Assembly (NCBI GenBank): GCA_934426255.1 | Contig: CAKRYD010000013.1 | Span: 1 to 64,000, forward strand | Length of the DNA stretch: 64,000 nt | Source of the DNA: an uncultured Bacteroidaceae bacterium | GTDB taxonomy: Bacteria; Bacteroidota; Bacteroidia; Bacteroidales; Bacteroidaceae | Reading direction: 5' to 3' | Shown here: one piece after another, positions 41,936-51,351 of the stretch | Numbering within the stretch: the stretch's first letter is position 1 | Layout: each line of letters starts with the position of its first letter | Program-made: the position numbers and the translations under genes | The notes under the pieces: model-generated | The model's input: the letters and a program-made list of their open reading frames with translations, nothing else | Database searches by the model: none | Told to the model about the DNA's origin: nothing

Positions 41936-44794
41936 TTATTTCATTTTTACCTTTTTTCTGTTGATGATGTTGATGCCCTTTTGAGGGTGTAGTAGTTTCC
42001 GTCCGTTCAGGTCGTGACAGGTGCTGTTTTTGCCGGCCTTTTCTATAGTGATGTCTGTGATGGCGGTGATTTCCACTCCTGCGTTAAGATGCACCGTGAG
42101 GTCGATGGGCTGTCCGGTCGGTTCAATTTGCGAGCGGACAATGTAACCGCTTTGTCCTTCTATCGTGGAAGTGCGCGTGCGATTGCGCAATACGCTTTTT
42201 TCAAAGAAGTAGCCCGAAGGAACACGGCTTTTGTCGAGCACTCCTACGAGTCCGTTGACGGCAAGAGGCTTGTCTGTGAATTGTTCGGGCGGTGTCAGTT
42301 TCAGCGTTGTGGTCTTACCCGCCGATTCGTCAAACTTGTTGGGATCGCCCGTTACCAGTACGAAGGGTTCGCCTGCGGCAAAGTTTTCCTTTTTCTGGAA
42401 ATACAGTCTGGGCAGCAGGTTGGGCGCACTGTTGACGGCGTAGCCCTGCATGCCGGGGTTGAGCCGGCTCAGATTGTCAACGGGAAAGGGAAAGCATACA
42501 ATGGATATGCTGTTGGGTGCCACCTTCATCTCTATGGCTTCCAGGTCGGCAGCCACCTCTTGCACGGTCCATGAGGCGTTCGAAGCGGCCGTGGCATCCT
42601 TTCTGTTATAGAGAAATCCGTCGGTAGAGGCTGTCAGGTAGAGATCTGAGCCTGGGCTGCCGAGGCAGAATTCGCCGGCGGCAGTAAAGAGCGGTGAAAA
42701 GGATACGGGAGTAGTGCTGCTGACAAAGCGCTGTTTGTCATCGCTGGCCAATCCGAGGTAGAAGCCGGTGGCACGGTTCTGCAGGGCATAAGTATGCCGC
42801 CCCTCATCAGTCTTTACGAAGCGCCACATGGCATGGGGGTTGGTGCCTTGCGCGAGACGAAGGCCTGCCGAATCCTTTTGCGCGTTGAGCAGCGGCAAAC
42901 GCGAGTCGGCCGAGGCGGAATGAAGTACGCGGTTGCGTGTCGTGCCCGACATGATGCGTGCATGGTTGACGATATAGAACCATTTGCCTTCTTCAAAATA
43001 GACAAGTCGGTCTTCAAAATTTTCCATCAAAGTCTGCAGTGAAGCCATGGCGTTCTCAATCTCTGTCTTGCCTGCTGTCGGGGCGGTGGCGGTCTCCAGT
43101 TGCCTGATGCCTTCTGCCAGATCGTCGGCTGCTTCTTGCGGACATTGTCCCAGTTGTGTTCCTACGCTGAATGTATTCAGCATGTTTTTGGCCTTTTCCA
43201 GAAGGGCATTGTAGGCGTGTATGGGGATATAGAGCGAGCGCACAGCCTGTATGGCAGCCAGGAGTTGGTTGCAGGATTCTTCTGAGTCTGTCTTGCGGGC
43301 TGCTTCCATCTTTTCCAGCAGCGTGTTGGCTGCTTCGTTCAGTCCGGCATCGTAATAGCGTTGCGATTTGTCCTTGTCCAAATTGGCAGGATAGAGCTGG
43401 AATTCGGCCACGGCAAAACGCGGACCTGAAATCACAATGTCCATATTGCCCGTGCGCATGATGCTGAAACGCAAGTGACGGTAGGCGCGCGGCATGGTCA
43501 CAACGGGCGACCAATAGGCGTGTGACGATCCATAGGTCATATCGTTGAGGTCAGCGATATAGTGCCATTCAGTGCCGTTGTCGGAGGCTTCGATGCGGAT
43601 GTAGGTAGGTGCCAGCTTGGTATTGCTGCTTATGCGGCTGCGTTCCAGCTGCAATTGGAACGCGCTGATGTCGTTGCGTTTCAAATCGGCTTGCAGATAG
43701 TGCAGCCGGCCTGCCGACTGTGGCAAGCTGTATCGGGAAAAGAATACGGTGGTCGTGTTGAGGTCGGTGAGCATCTTGTAGGTGCATCCTTTCTCGGCTC
43801 CGTCGCTTGTAATCTGTCCGTTGTCGGAAGCATCGGTAATGAGTTTTTCGTCGGTTGCATTGAACACGAGCAGCGAGTCATAGCAGGCTTGGGCAACGGC
43901 CAGCAGCGAATCGCGCTTTTCTTCGTTGGTGGTGTTCCACGCGATGTCTGCGTAGTGGGCGTTGTGGTCCGAAATCTGCTGGCCGCTTTCATAGATACTA
44001 TTGTGTATATAGGCGGTTTCCACCGAAACGTCCTTGGTCACCATGATGTAGTCTATCTTTACTTTCGAAGCCGGAAACGTATAGGTCACGCCTTTTTTGT
44101 GGCGTGCTATCTTGTAGGCATCGTTCATGGGCACAAGATAGTCGGCGGCCACCTTCACAGGCGATGTAGCATCCATCTTGTTGCTGTTGAAGTCGCCCGT
44201 GATGAATGCCGGCATTTCTCCCTCTTCTTCAAAAATCTGCTTGACGTGTTCCTTGATGACCCGCATCTGGTGGTAGCGCGCATCGTTGCTTATGTGGTCA
44301 AGGTGGGTGTTGGTATAGAGAAAACGGGCTTTCGTCACTTTGTCGCGGAATATGGCCCATGTGGCAATGCGGTTGCAGGCCGATTCCCAATTTTTCGATA
44401 CCACGTCAGGTGTCAGTGAAAGCCAATAAGTGCCGCTGCGCTCCACGGTGAAGCGTTCGGTGCGGTAGATGATGGGCGAATATTCGCCTTGCTGCTTCCC
44501 GTCATCGCGGGCAACGCCCAGAAGCGTGTAGCCGGGCATTCCCACAAGCAGGTCGGTCAGTTCGGAAACGGGTGGTTCCTGCATGCCCAACAGGTCGGGC
44601 TGCGCTTCGTTCAAAAAAGCCTGAAGGGCGAGGGCACGGTTGGGCCATGTGTTCAGTCCCACGGCCGGAATGTTGCCCTTGGGCACATTGAATGTCATGA
44701 TGCGCAGCTGTTCTTTGGCACCGCTGGTCAATGCACTCAAAAACACGAGCAGGGACAATATGATTTTATGGCTTGCGATTTTTTTCTTTTGCAT
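41936..44794 (-). CDS. Secreted endonuclease/exonuclease/phosphatase protein with discoidin-like and type IX-like C-terminal domains
   Basis: From the ATG at 44794 the protein has 952 residues with a signal peptide (KIILSLLVFLSALTSGA). Residues ~28-285 are an EEP-fold hydrolase with LRIMTFNVP, GMQEP, YTNTHLDHIS, FITGDFNSNK, KIDYIMV and SDHNAHY. Residues ~318-468 resemble an F5/8C (discoidin) module. Helical and beta regions follow, and the C-terminus ends DLNGRKLLHPQKGINIINRKKV, like type IX sorting domains. Substrates could be DNA, phospholipid or sugar phosphate. The region near residues 800-900 is related to the neighbouring 1482-residue protein. The longer start at 44845 overlaps that neighbour's terminator. 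Confidence 0.82.
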   Translation of the reverse strand: MQKKKIASHKIILSLLVFLSALTSGAKEQLRIMTFNVPKGNIPAVGLNTWPNRALALQAFLNEAQPDLLGMQEPPVSELTDLLVGMPGYTLLGVARDDGKQQGEYSPIIYRTERFTVERSGTYWLSLTPDVVSKNWESACNRIATWAIFRDKVTKARFLYTNTHLDHISNDARYHQMRVIKEHVKQIFEEEGEMPAFITGDFNSNKMDATSPVKVAADYLVPMNDAYKIARHKKGVTYTFPASKVKIDYIMVTKDVSVETAYIHNSIYESGQQISDHNAHYADIAWNTTNEEKRDSLLAVAQACYDSLLVFNATDEKLITDASDNGQITSDGAEKGCTYKMLTDLNTTTVFFSRYSLPQSAGRLHYLQADLKRNDISAFQLQLERSRISSNTKLAPTYIRIEASDNGTEWHYIADLNDMTYGSSHAYWSPVVTMPRAYRHLRFSIMRTGNMDIVISGPRFAVAEFQLYPANLDKDKSQRYYDAGLNEAANTLLEKMEAARKTDSEESCNQLLAAIQAVRSLYIPIHAYNALLEKAKNMLNTFSVGTQLGQCPQEAADDLAEGIRQLETATAPTAGKTEIENAMASLQTLMENFEDRLVYFEEGKWFYIVNHARIMSGTTRNRVLHSASADSRLPLLNAQKDSAGLRLAQGTNPHAMWRFVKTDEGRHTYALQNRATGFYLGLASDDKQRFVSSTTPVSFSPLFTAAGEFCLGSPGSDLYLTASTDGFLYNRKDATAASNASWTVQEVAADLEAIEMKVAPNSISIVCFPFPVDNLSRLNPGMQGYAVNSAPNLLPRLYFQKKENFAAGEPFVLVTGDPNKFDESAGKTTTLKLTPPEQFTDKPLAVNGLVGVLDKSRVPSGYFFEKSVLRNRTRTSTIEGQSGYIVRSQIEPTGQPIDLTVHLNAGVEITAITDITIEKAGKNSTCHDLNGRKLLHPQKGINIINRKKVKMK

Positions 44795-44818
44795 GATATA
44801 ATTCTGTATGATGTTGAG

Positions 44819-44858
44819 CAAAAAAGACACAAGCCCCTTGTTCAAAGGAGCCCGTGTC
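44819..44858 (-). terminator. Terminator of the 1482-residue protein gene
   Basis: On the minus strand a hairpin (GACAC pairs with GTGTC and continues through about 14 pairs with some G-T) is followed by T6. It lies 17 bases after the stop codon and before the next gene's start at 44794, so the two large genes are probably separate transcripts. Confidence 0.8.
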
Positions 44859-44874
44859 TTCTGTGATAACTGTC

Positions 44875-47800
44875 TTATCTGACAGATACTTTCTTTTTGT
44901 TGATGATGTAGAGACCTTTCTTGAGTCCTTTCTTTGCATCGCCGGCATTTACCTGACGTTTCAGCAGTTTGCCGTCAATGGTATAGACATTGACTTTCTG
45001 GTTGCCCTGCTGCCTGATGACTGTTTGGATGGCATCGATGGTTTCGTTGGTCTCGATGACGAGGTCGGCCTCGCCCTCTTCATTGACAATGGTTGTCGGG
45101 TCGATGTAGCCGCTGCCACCGGCAAAGTTGACGGCAAAGCTCGTGGTATTGATTAGGGCATTGTCGATGAACATGCCGTAACCCGATTTGCTGATTTTTA
45201 CTCCTGTCAGTGTTCCTACGAGACCCGGTGCCGCTACGCTGTTGCTTACAACTGTTTCGGGAACAGAGAGAACGAGGGGCTGCGCTTCGCCGGCCTTCTG
45301 CGTATAGTCGCCGATGACAAGCACAAAGGGCTCGCCGGCTTCGGTGTCGGCCTTTTTCTTCAGCTCGAGGCGTGTTCCCGTTTCGGTCTTCTTGAGAGCC
45401 TTGATGGCATAGGTAGTTGCAATGCCGTCGTTGAGACTGGAAATGCTTAGCTCGCCTTTTGTGGCATAAGGCAGGGTGACAATCTGGATGCTGTTGCTGT
45501 TGAAGCCCGGCAGGCTCAATTCCTGGTCGGCAGTGATGGCATCGAATCTGAAAGCCTGTTGCTCGTCGTTGTTGAGCGGGTAGGTCAGAATCATCTTGTT
45601 GCTGTTGTCGGTCTTGAAGGCAAGCAGGTCATCGGTGTTGCTGGCTTGTGTCATCTTGAACGTTCCGTTGCCGTTATAGATGAGACGGTATGGCTCGGGC
45701 TCGTGCTGCATCTTGGGCGATTCTGCGGCACTGTTACCATTGTAGGCTCCCATGTACTGGCCTGTTCCGAGATTCTGCACATAGAAGTTTTCAGTTCCTT
45801 CGATGGGCACGAAGCGGAAGATGGCATAAGGATCGGTTTTCGGGTCATGCTGTGACAGGTCGTAGTCGCCAATGGAGAGCGGGCTGCCTACCGAGGTCGA
45901 CTTCAGATAGATGGGCTGTCCGTTGAATACTTCGCGGGTGGAGTTGCTGATGATGTTGTACCATTGGTTGGGAGCAATCTGTCCTACGTGGCTCATGAAC
46001 TCCTTGTAGGCATCTTTCATGGCCTTGACAGCTGCTGCCACAGTTTCTTTTGTCGGCTTGAAGGTTGACGCTTTGGCCGCTGTTACGGCTTCGGCAAACT
46101 TGGCAAGGCTTTCCTGGTTGTCTACGAAGCCGATGCCTTCGCCTACAACACTCTTGCCGATGCGTTCAACATAGTTATTATAAAGGGTTACCAGTTCCGT
46201 GGTGTCGACAGCACTGGCACGTACTTCGGCAATGGCAGCCTTCAGTTTTTCGATGGGCTCGGTGTTGCTGATCTGGAACTTGCCATACTTGCTGTACTCA
46301 TCGATGAGAGCTTTCAAACCATCCACCACGGCCTTTACTTCGGGAACGTAGTAGTAGGGAACGGTGTTGGGATCGGCTTTGCCATACATGTGGAACTCGC
46401 TCAGGCTGTACATCACGCCGGTGATGTCGGGAGCGGTGTGGGGACGAAGCGTGGCGCGCGTTGTGATGTTCTTGATGACAAAGCGCACGTACTTGTACTT
46501 GTCGCCGAGGTCAATCTGCGGTGACTCGTAGTAGGCGGCGGCTGTATTGCTGGCCATGTTTTCGTTGAGTTCGGTGATTTCTTTCCACTGTGAGGTTTCG
46601 CTGTCGAGGGTACTCTCACCAAGAGCTTCGTCGTTGGTCACATAGATGGCAATGTCGTTGGGAACATCGTGCCATGTGGCCGAGTTGCGGCCTGTCAGGC
46701 TGAAATAGAACTGGTCGACAGGCTGTTTGAGCTTTATCTGAAGATTGTGATAGCCGGGGCCGTTGACAAGCATCTTGTTCTTGTCGAGGGTAGACAGATG
46801 CTGTGTGTAGGACTCTTCCGTGATGTCGGTTGCCGAGAACACGTTTCTCAACCAATAGGAGTGGAACATTGTGTTGATGTTGCCATCGATCAGGCGGGCA
46901 AAAGCATCTGTGGCCGAAGATGCACCGGAAGCATCCAAATCAACATTGTTGGTGCTGAACTGATCGGTGTCGGTCAGGATGTCTACCTTGGCTCCGATAG
47001 CATCGGAGTAGACTGTATTGGCCTCGTTCAAGGTTGTAGCCAGCTCTTTGTAGAGGGCATCGCGGTCTATATAAAGTTGGGTCACTTCTTCGGTTGCAGC
47101 TTTCAAGGCATTGATGTCAGCCTGTGTAGCCGTTTTGTTCCTTATCTTTGTGCGTGCGTCTGTAATCAGGGCTATCAGCTTCTTGCAGGCATCGTCGAGC
47201 CCCGGTGTATGCAGTGCATCCGAATCATCGGAGGGATTGCCGTCCCACAAACGGAACTCACTCAGCTCGAAAGTAACACCGGATACAGCGGGATCAAAGA
47301 ATGTTCGGCTGGGCATGGTGCCTTGTCCGTTGGTGTGCTTCACAACAAAGCGCAGGTACTTGTAGCTGCCGCCCAGGTCGAGTATCGGTGAATAGTAGCT
47401 GCTTCCTTCAAGGTTCTTTTCGGGGAAGTCGTAGAGAGCCTTGGTCATGTCGACGAGTTCTGTCCATTTGGATGAGTCGGCGGCAGCTGTGCTGGCTGCC
47501 AGTGTCTCGTCGTTTGTGCCGTAGATGGTGATGTGGTCGGGGTCGTCCACCCATCCGCTGCTGCTGATGCGTCCGGTATAGTAGAACTTGATCTTCGAAA
47601 CTGCTTCGGGAAGCGAGAATTGAAGATTGTGCCAGCCTGTAGCGTTTTCGGGAGCAATATATGCTTTGTAGGCAGCATCCCACATGGAGTGGAAATAGGT
47701 GTTGGTAGCGTTGTCTAAGAGGGCTGCTATCGAACCGTCGTTGGGATTCTGTGCATTGGTGGTTATCTGTGCCGGATCTGTCACGATGTCTTTGTAGGAA

Positions 47801-49323
47801 TAGCATTTGTCATACTCCTTTTGGGCGGCATCGGCAGCCACTTGCAGCTCTGAAAGGATTTTTTCTGTGTCTGATACTTTCAGTAATGAGTCCAGCAGTT
47901 CGCCATCGACCTTTTTCATCAGCCAGCAGGCTTCGCCATCGATGTTGGAATCCCAGGCGGCAACTTGTCCTGTGATGCTATTGCCCTGGTTGTGAAGGCG
48001 GGTGTTGTATTTGTTGTAGGTGGAGTTGAAATCAGGTGAGTAGATCTTGAACATATAGGGCTTTGCCTCGAAGGGAAGCAACACCTGTTCGGAGACGAAC
48101 TCATCGGAGAAGGGCACCGGAACACCGTTTTTGGTGAGATGGGACAGGTATTTCTTGGATACCACGTTTTGAACAGAGTAGCCGCCACCGGCCTGCTTCT
48201 CGAACTTGAAGAGTTGGATGGGGTCCTTGGGGTTATAGGTGGTCCACATCAGAGCGTTGACCGAGGCATCGTAGAACCATGCCTTTTGCACACCTTGCAC
48301 TTGTTCGAAGATGTTCCATGCCGAAACGATGTTGTAGTAGCCGTCTTCCATGGGGATGATGGATGCCTGTACTTCCTCGAGTGCGGTTGAAAGCTTGTTG
48401 TATGCGGCTTGATACTGGTCTTCTGTCAATGATTTGGCTGCGGCATCCGATGCGTCGTAGTAGGCGTTGGTATAGGCCAGAACCTTGTCTTCGGGGTAGA
48501 GGCCCGGGTCTTTGCCGGCTGTGAACTGGTAGTTTTTGTAGGAGATTTCGTTGAGAAAGTTGTTGAGGCGTGCCTGCCATCCTTCCATCTTCTCGGCTTC
48601 GTAGAGCTGGAAAGCAGAAAGACTGAATACCACACCTGTAACAGACGGACGTGCGTATTCGCGTTTCTTGGTGTCGACGGTTGCCGTGCTGTGCATTTCA
48701 AAACGTATATATTTGTAGGGCTCGCCCAGGTCGATGGCGGGTGATGTGTAGCTCATCAGAGCCCCGGGTTTGGGGAAACCATCTGTGAGGTGAGCCACTT
48801 CGGTCCATTTGGCACTTTCACCCGAAAGGGTGCTGCTGCCTAAGTTGTCATCGTTGGTGGCATAGATGATGATGTCGTTGGGCGAGTCGCAATAGTCGGC
48901 ACTGTTGCGTCCGGTGTAGGTGAAGATGATTTTCTGTACGGGATCGTAGAGTTCCACCTGAAGGTTGGTCCAGCCTATGCCGTTCAATGCGTATTTGGTG
49001 GGGTCGAGCTTGGCCACATGTTCGGTATAGGATGCTTCGGTGAGGGCTCCGTCGGTAAACACTTTGCGATCCCAATATGAATGGAACATGGTTGCATCGT
49101 TTCCATCTATCAGGTTCTGGAACGGGTCAGCTCCGGAGTCGCCATAGCTGATGCTGTTGCTGCTGAACTGGTTTGCGTCAACCAGTAGCGGCACTTCGGG
49201 ATTGAAGGTGTAGTCGTTGCCTTCGATGATGGCCTTTTGTACGGGCGGCCGTGCTGCAGAGGCACTGACACTTATGCCTAAAATGAGGCAAAGAGTCAAA
49301 AGTGAATAGTAAAGTTTTCTCAT
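44875..49323 (-). CDS. Large secreted protein with three discoidin-like modules and type IX-like C-terminus
   Basis: A 1482-residue protein with a signal peptide (MRKLYYSLLTLCLILGISVSASA). Three related modules lie at about residues 48-240, 513-695 and 782-978. Each has the pattern DxxxFSSN...LIDGNxxTMFHSYW...NLQxxLxxPVxxxxFxxTGRNS...DIxIYxTND and ends SLSxFxxY, an F5/8C-type carbohydrate-binding fold. FIVAR-like helical linkers lie between them. The last ~450 residues are beta-rich, ending VYTIDGKLLKRQV...GLYIINKKKVSVR, like type IX sorting domains. No catalytic motif is seen. Likely a cell-surface glycan-binding protein. Confidence 0.8.
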   Translation of the reverse strand: MRKLYYSLLTLCLILGISVSASAARPPVQKAIIEGNDYTFNPEVPLLVDANQFSSNSISYGDSGADPFQNLIDGNDATMFHSYWDRKVFTDGALTEASYTEHVAKLDPTKYALNGIGWTNLQVELYDPVQKIIFTYTGRNSADYCDSPNDIIIYATNDDNLGSSTLSGESAKWTEVAHLTDGFPKPGALMSYTSPAIDLGEPYKYIRFEMHSTATVDTKKREYARPSVTGVVFSLSAFQLYEAEKMEGWQARLNNFLNEISYKNYQFTAGKDPGLYPEDKVLAYTNAYYDASDAAAKSLTEDQYQAAYNKLSTALEEVQASIIPMEDGYYNIVSAWNIFEQVQGVQKAWFYDASVNALMWTTYNPKDPIQLFKFEKQAGGGYSVQNVVSKKYLSHLTKNGVPVPFSDEFVSEQVLLPFEAKPYMFKIYSPDFNSTYNKYNTRLHNQGNSITGQVAAWDSNIDGEACWLMKKVDGELLDSLLKVSDTEKILSELQVAADAAQKEYDKCYSYKDIVTDPAQITTNAQNPNDGSIAALLDNATNTYFHSMWDAAYKAYIAPENATGWHNLQFSLPEAVSKIKFYYTGRISSSGWVDDPDHITIYGTNDETLAASTAAADSSKWTELVDMTKALYDFPEKNLEGSSYYSPILDLGGSYKYLRFVVKHTNGQGTMPSRTFFDPAVSGVTFELSEFRLWDGNPSDDSDALHTPGLDDACKKLIALITDARTKIRNKTATQADINALKAATEEVTQLYIDRDALYKELATTLNEANTVYSDAIGAKVDILTDTDQFSTNNVDLDASGASSATDAFARLIDGNINTMFHSYWLRNVFSATDITEESYTQHLSTLDKNKMLVNGPGYHNLQIKLKQPVDQFYFSLTGRNSATWHDVPNDIAIYVTNDEALGESTLDSETSQWKEITELNENMASNTAAAYYESPQIDLGDKYKYVRFVIKNITTRATLRPHTAPDITGVMYSLSEFHMYGKADPNTVPYYYVPEVKAVVDGLKALIDEYSKYGKFQISNTEPIEKLKAAIAEVRASAVDTTELVTLYNNYVERIGKSVVGEGIGFVDNQESLAKFAEAVTAAKASTFKPTKETVAAAVKAMKDAYKEFMSHVGQIAPNQWYNIISNSTREVFNGQPIYLKSTSVGSPLSIGDYDLSQHDPKTDPYAIFRFVPIEGTENFYVQNLGTGQYMGAYNGNSAAESPKMQHEPEPYRLIYNGNGTFKMTQASNTDDLLAFKTDNSNKMILTYPLNNDEQQAFRFDAITADQELSLPGFNSNSIQIVTLPYATKGELSISSLNDGIATTYAIKALKKTETGTRLELKKKADTEAGEPFVLVIGDYTQKAGEAQPLVLSVPETVVSNSVAAPGLVGTLTGVKISKSGYGMFIDNALINTTSFAVNFAGGSGYIDPTTIVNEEGEADLVIETNETIDAIQTVIRQQGNQKVNVYTIDGKLLKRQVNAGDAKKGLKKGLYIINKKKVSVR

Positions 49324-49396
49324 GATATGATATTTTGTTGTTTGTGTGACGTGGAATCGAACTGCGGCAGTACCGCGTGAATTGTTGTTTACGGTG

Positions 49397-49426
49397 CAAA
49401 GATATTTATTTGAGTGTGAATTGCAA
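49397..49426 (-). promoter_or_regulatory. Promoter of the 1482-residue protein gene
   Basis: On the minus strand TTG (49424-49426), a 19-base spacer and TATCTTTG (49397-49404) match the full consensus. The transcript would start near 49390, leaving a leader of about 67 bases. Confidence 0.7.
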
Positions 49427-49572
49427 GGCTTTAAGGCATTAAATTGAAGTTACAAAGCATTACCCCCCCCCATTTGTGCTTTTTTAACTCTTGGGAGCAG
49501 TGCTTGAAGACCGTTTTATGGAGTTTGAGAAGCTCAAAAAGGCGATGTCTGTGAAAAACAAGGGCTGCCTGC
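49427..49572. other. Spacer with a nine-C tract
   Basis: Between two divergent promoters there is a run of nine C (49463-49471) and a short plus-strand frame of 32 codons (49518-49616) that runs into the pabB promoter. No supported gene is present. Confidence 0.5.
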
Positions 49573-49603
49573 TTGGTGTTGTGCCTGAAACGGGCTATTT
49601 TTG
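49573..49603 (+). promoter_or_regulatory. Promoter of pabB-pabC
   Basis: TTG at 49573-49575, a 20-base spacer and TATTTTTG at 49596-49603 fit the consensus. The transcript would start near 49610, giving a leader of about 85 bases. Confidence 0.65.
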
Positions 49604-49694
49604 CACCCTTGAATGACGGGCTTGGCCGGTGGCTTTGTGCTGTTGGCTGCCTGTCGGGAACGATGCGACTTTTGCTTGAAAGGTATTATATAAT

Positions 49695-50687
49695 ATGGAA
49701 TGGAAAATCAAGGATCGTCTCAATGGCTTGGCCGATGAAGGCGAGCCTTTCCTGTTTGTTGTCAATTATCGTGGCACAGAGGCTTATATCCGCAAGTTGT
49801 CTGACATTGATGCGAACGAGTGCCTTTATGATTTCAATGGTGTGACCAATGTTGCGGAGCCTTTCAATCCGCCGTCTGTTGCATGGCGAAGATGGAAGGT
49901 GAGGCCTCCGCACTGGGAAGATTATAGGCGAAGTTTCGGTCTGGTGAAGCGTAATATACTGGAGGGCAACAGCTATTTGGCCAATCTTACTTGTCGCGTG
50001 GCCGTGGACTGCGACCTTTCGCTGGAGGACATGTTTATGTGCGCACGGGCAAAATACAGGTTGCTGTTGAGGAGGAATGCTGGTGAATCAAGGGGCTTTG
50101 TATGCTTTTCTCCTGAGATTTTCGTGAAGACATGTGGCGGAAGAATCCATGCCTATCCCATGAAAGGCACGATGGATGCCTCGATGGAGAATGCCCGTGA
50201 ACTATTGCTCGCGGATGCGAAAGAGGCTGCCGAGCATGCCACCATTGTTGATTTGATTCGCAACGACCTGAGCAGGATTGCCACCGATGTGAGGGTTGAC
50301 AGGTATCGCTATGTGGATGTGGTGGGTACGGACAAGGGAGACATGCTCCAGACCAGTTCGGAAATCAGCGGCAGGCTGCCTCAGGCTGTTCAAAGGCACG
50401 TGGGGGATTTGCTGGAGGCCTTGCTGCCGGCGGGCTCCATTACGGGGGCTCCCAAGGACCGCACCATGGAGATTATCCGTGAGGCCGAGGGATATGAGCG
50501 CGGATTTTATACGGGCATTATGGGCATCTATGCCGATAGCGAACTGGATTCGGCAGTGATGATACGTTTCGTTGAGGAGGACGATGACGGCATGTATTTC
50601 AAGGCCGGGGGAGGCATTACCTGTATGAGTGATTGCAAAAAGGAGTATGAGGAGATGCTGCGCAAGATATGTCTGCCCGTGAAATAG
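49695..50687 (+). CDS. pabB: Aminodeoxychorismate synthase component I
   Basis: A 330-residue chorismate-binding enzyme, shorter than E. coli PabB because the N-terminal lobe is reduced. It shows SYLANLTCRV, FVCFSPEIF, YPMKGTMDASMENAR, IVDLIRNDLSRIA, LLPAGSITGAPKDRTMEIIREAE, RGFYTGIMG and AGGGIT. With a glutamine amidotransferase it makes 4-amino-4-deoxychorismate for folate. The PMKGT motif favours PabB over anthranilate synthase, as does the class IV lyase next door. The amidotransferase gene is not in the window. Confidence 0.9.
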   Translation: MEWKIKDRLNGLADEGEPFLFVVNYRGTEAYIRKLSDIDANECLYDFNGVTNVAEPFNPPSVAWRRWKVRPPHWEDYRRSFGLVKRNILEGNSYLANLTCRVAVDCDLSLEDMFMCARAKYRLLLRRNAGESRGFVCFSPEIFVKTCGGRIHAYPMKGTMDASMENARELLLADAKEAAEHATIVDLIRNDLSRIATDVRVDRYRYVDVVGTDKGDMLQTSSEISGRLPQAVQRHVGDLLEALLPAGSITGAPKDRTMEIIREAEGYERGFYTGIMGIYADSELDSAVMIRFVEEDDDGMYFKAGGGITCMSDCKKEYEEMLRKICLPVK

Positions 50688-50703
50688 ATAATGACATATA
50701 ATA

Positions 50704-51330
50704 ATGAGTAGGAACAAGATGAGTGAACCGGTACTGCAATTTGTGGAAACCCTAAAGATAGAGAATGGAAAGCTGCTGGCTGCAGACCGCCATCAGGAGA
50801 GGATGGAACTGACCATCAGGCATTTTTTCCCTTCGCAGGCTTCATCCGTGCCTTTGCTCGAAAGGATTGTTGCCGGCAATGGCTGCAAGGGTGTCTGTAA
50901 GGCACGCGTAGTCTATGGGGAGCACGGAGTGGAAAAGGTGGAGTATGCTCCCTATCAGATGCGCCGGATAGGCTCGTTGCAGGTGGTTGTCGATGATGGG
51001 ATAAGGTATGATTTCAAAAGTGCCGACCGCAACCCTCTGAATGCCTTGCTGGCTAAAAGGGGAGAGTGCGACGATATTATCATCATCAAGCAGGGACTGG
51101 TGAGGGATACGTCGTTTACCAATCTGGCTGTGTATGACGGCAGCCGTTGGACAACACCCCGGCATCCTTTGCTGGCCGGCACCAAAAGGGCCGTTCTGGT
51201 GGAAAAGGGGCTTGTCGATGAAGCCGATCTTACGGCGGATGATTTGAAAAAAGCATTGAAGGTGAGGCTTTTCAATGCCATGATTGACTTTGGCGAAATA
51301 GAGGTGGATGGATCAGAAATCCGTTTTTGA
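50704..51330 (+). CDS. pabC: Aminodeoxychorismate lyase (class IV aminotransferase fold)
   Basis: A 208-residue PLP fold-type IV protein. It starts near QFVETLKIENGKLLAADRHQERM; KARVVYGEHG holds the likely PLP lysine, and DIIIIKQGLVRDTSFTNLAVYDG, TPRHPLLAGTKRAVL follow. It releases p-aminobenzoate and pyruvate from aminodeoxychorismate. It starts 16 bases after pabB. A second ATG at 50719 has a better ribosome site (AGGA five bases before) and may be the true start (203 residues). Confidence 0.85.
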   Translation: MSRNKMSEPVLQFVETLKIENGKLLAADRHQERMELTIRHFFPSQASSVPLLERIVAGNGCKGVCKARVVYGEHGVEKVEYAPYQMRRIGSLQVVVDDGIRYDFKSADRNPLNALLAKRGECDDIIIIKQGLVRDTSFTNLAVYDGSRWTTPRHPLLAGTKRAVLVEKGLVDEADLTADDLKKALKVRLFNAMIDFGEIEVDGSEIRF

Positions 51331-51351
51331 AAAGTTCGGGAGTTGCAGCCT

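Noticed and set aside
49518..49616. A 32-codon frame upstream of pabB
   Set aside because: It overlaps the pabB promoter, and there is no separate promoter or conserved pattern.
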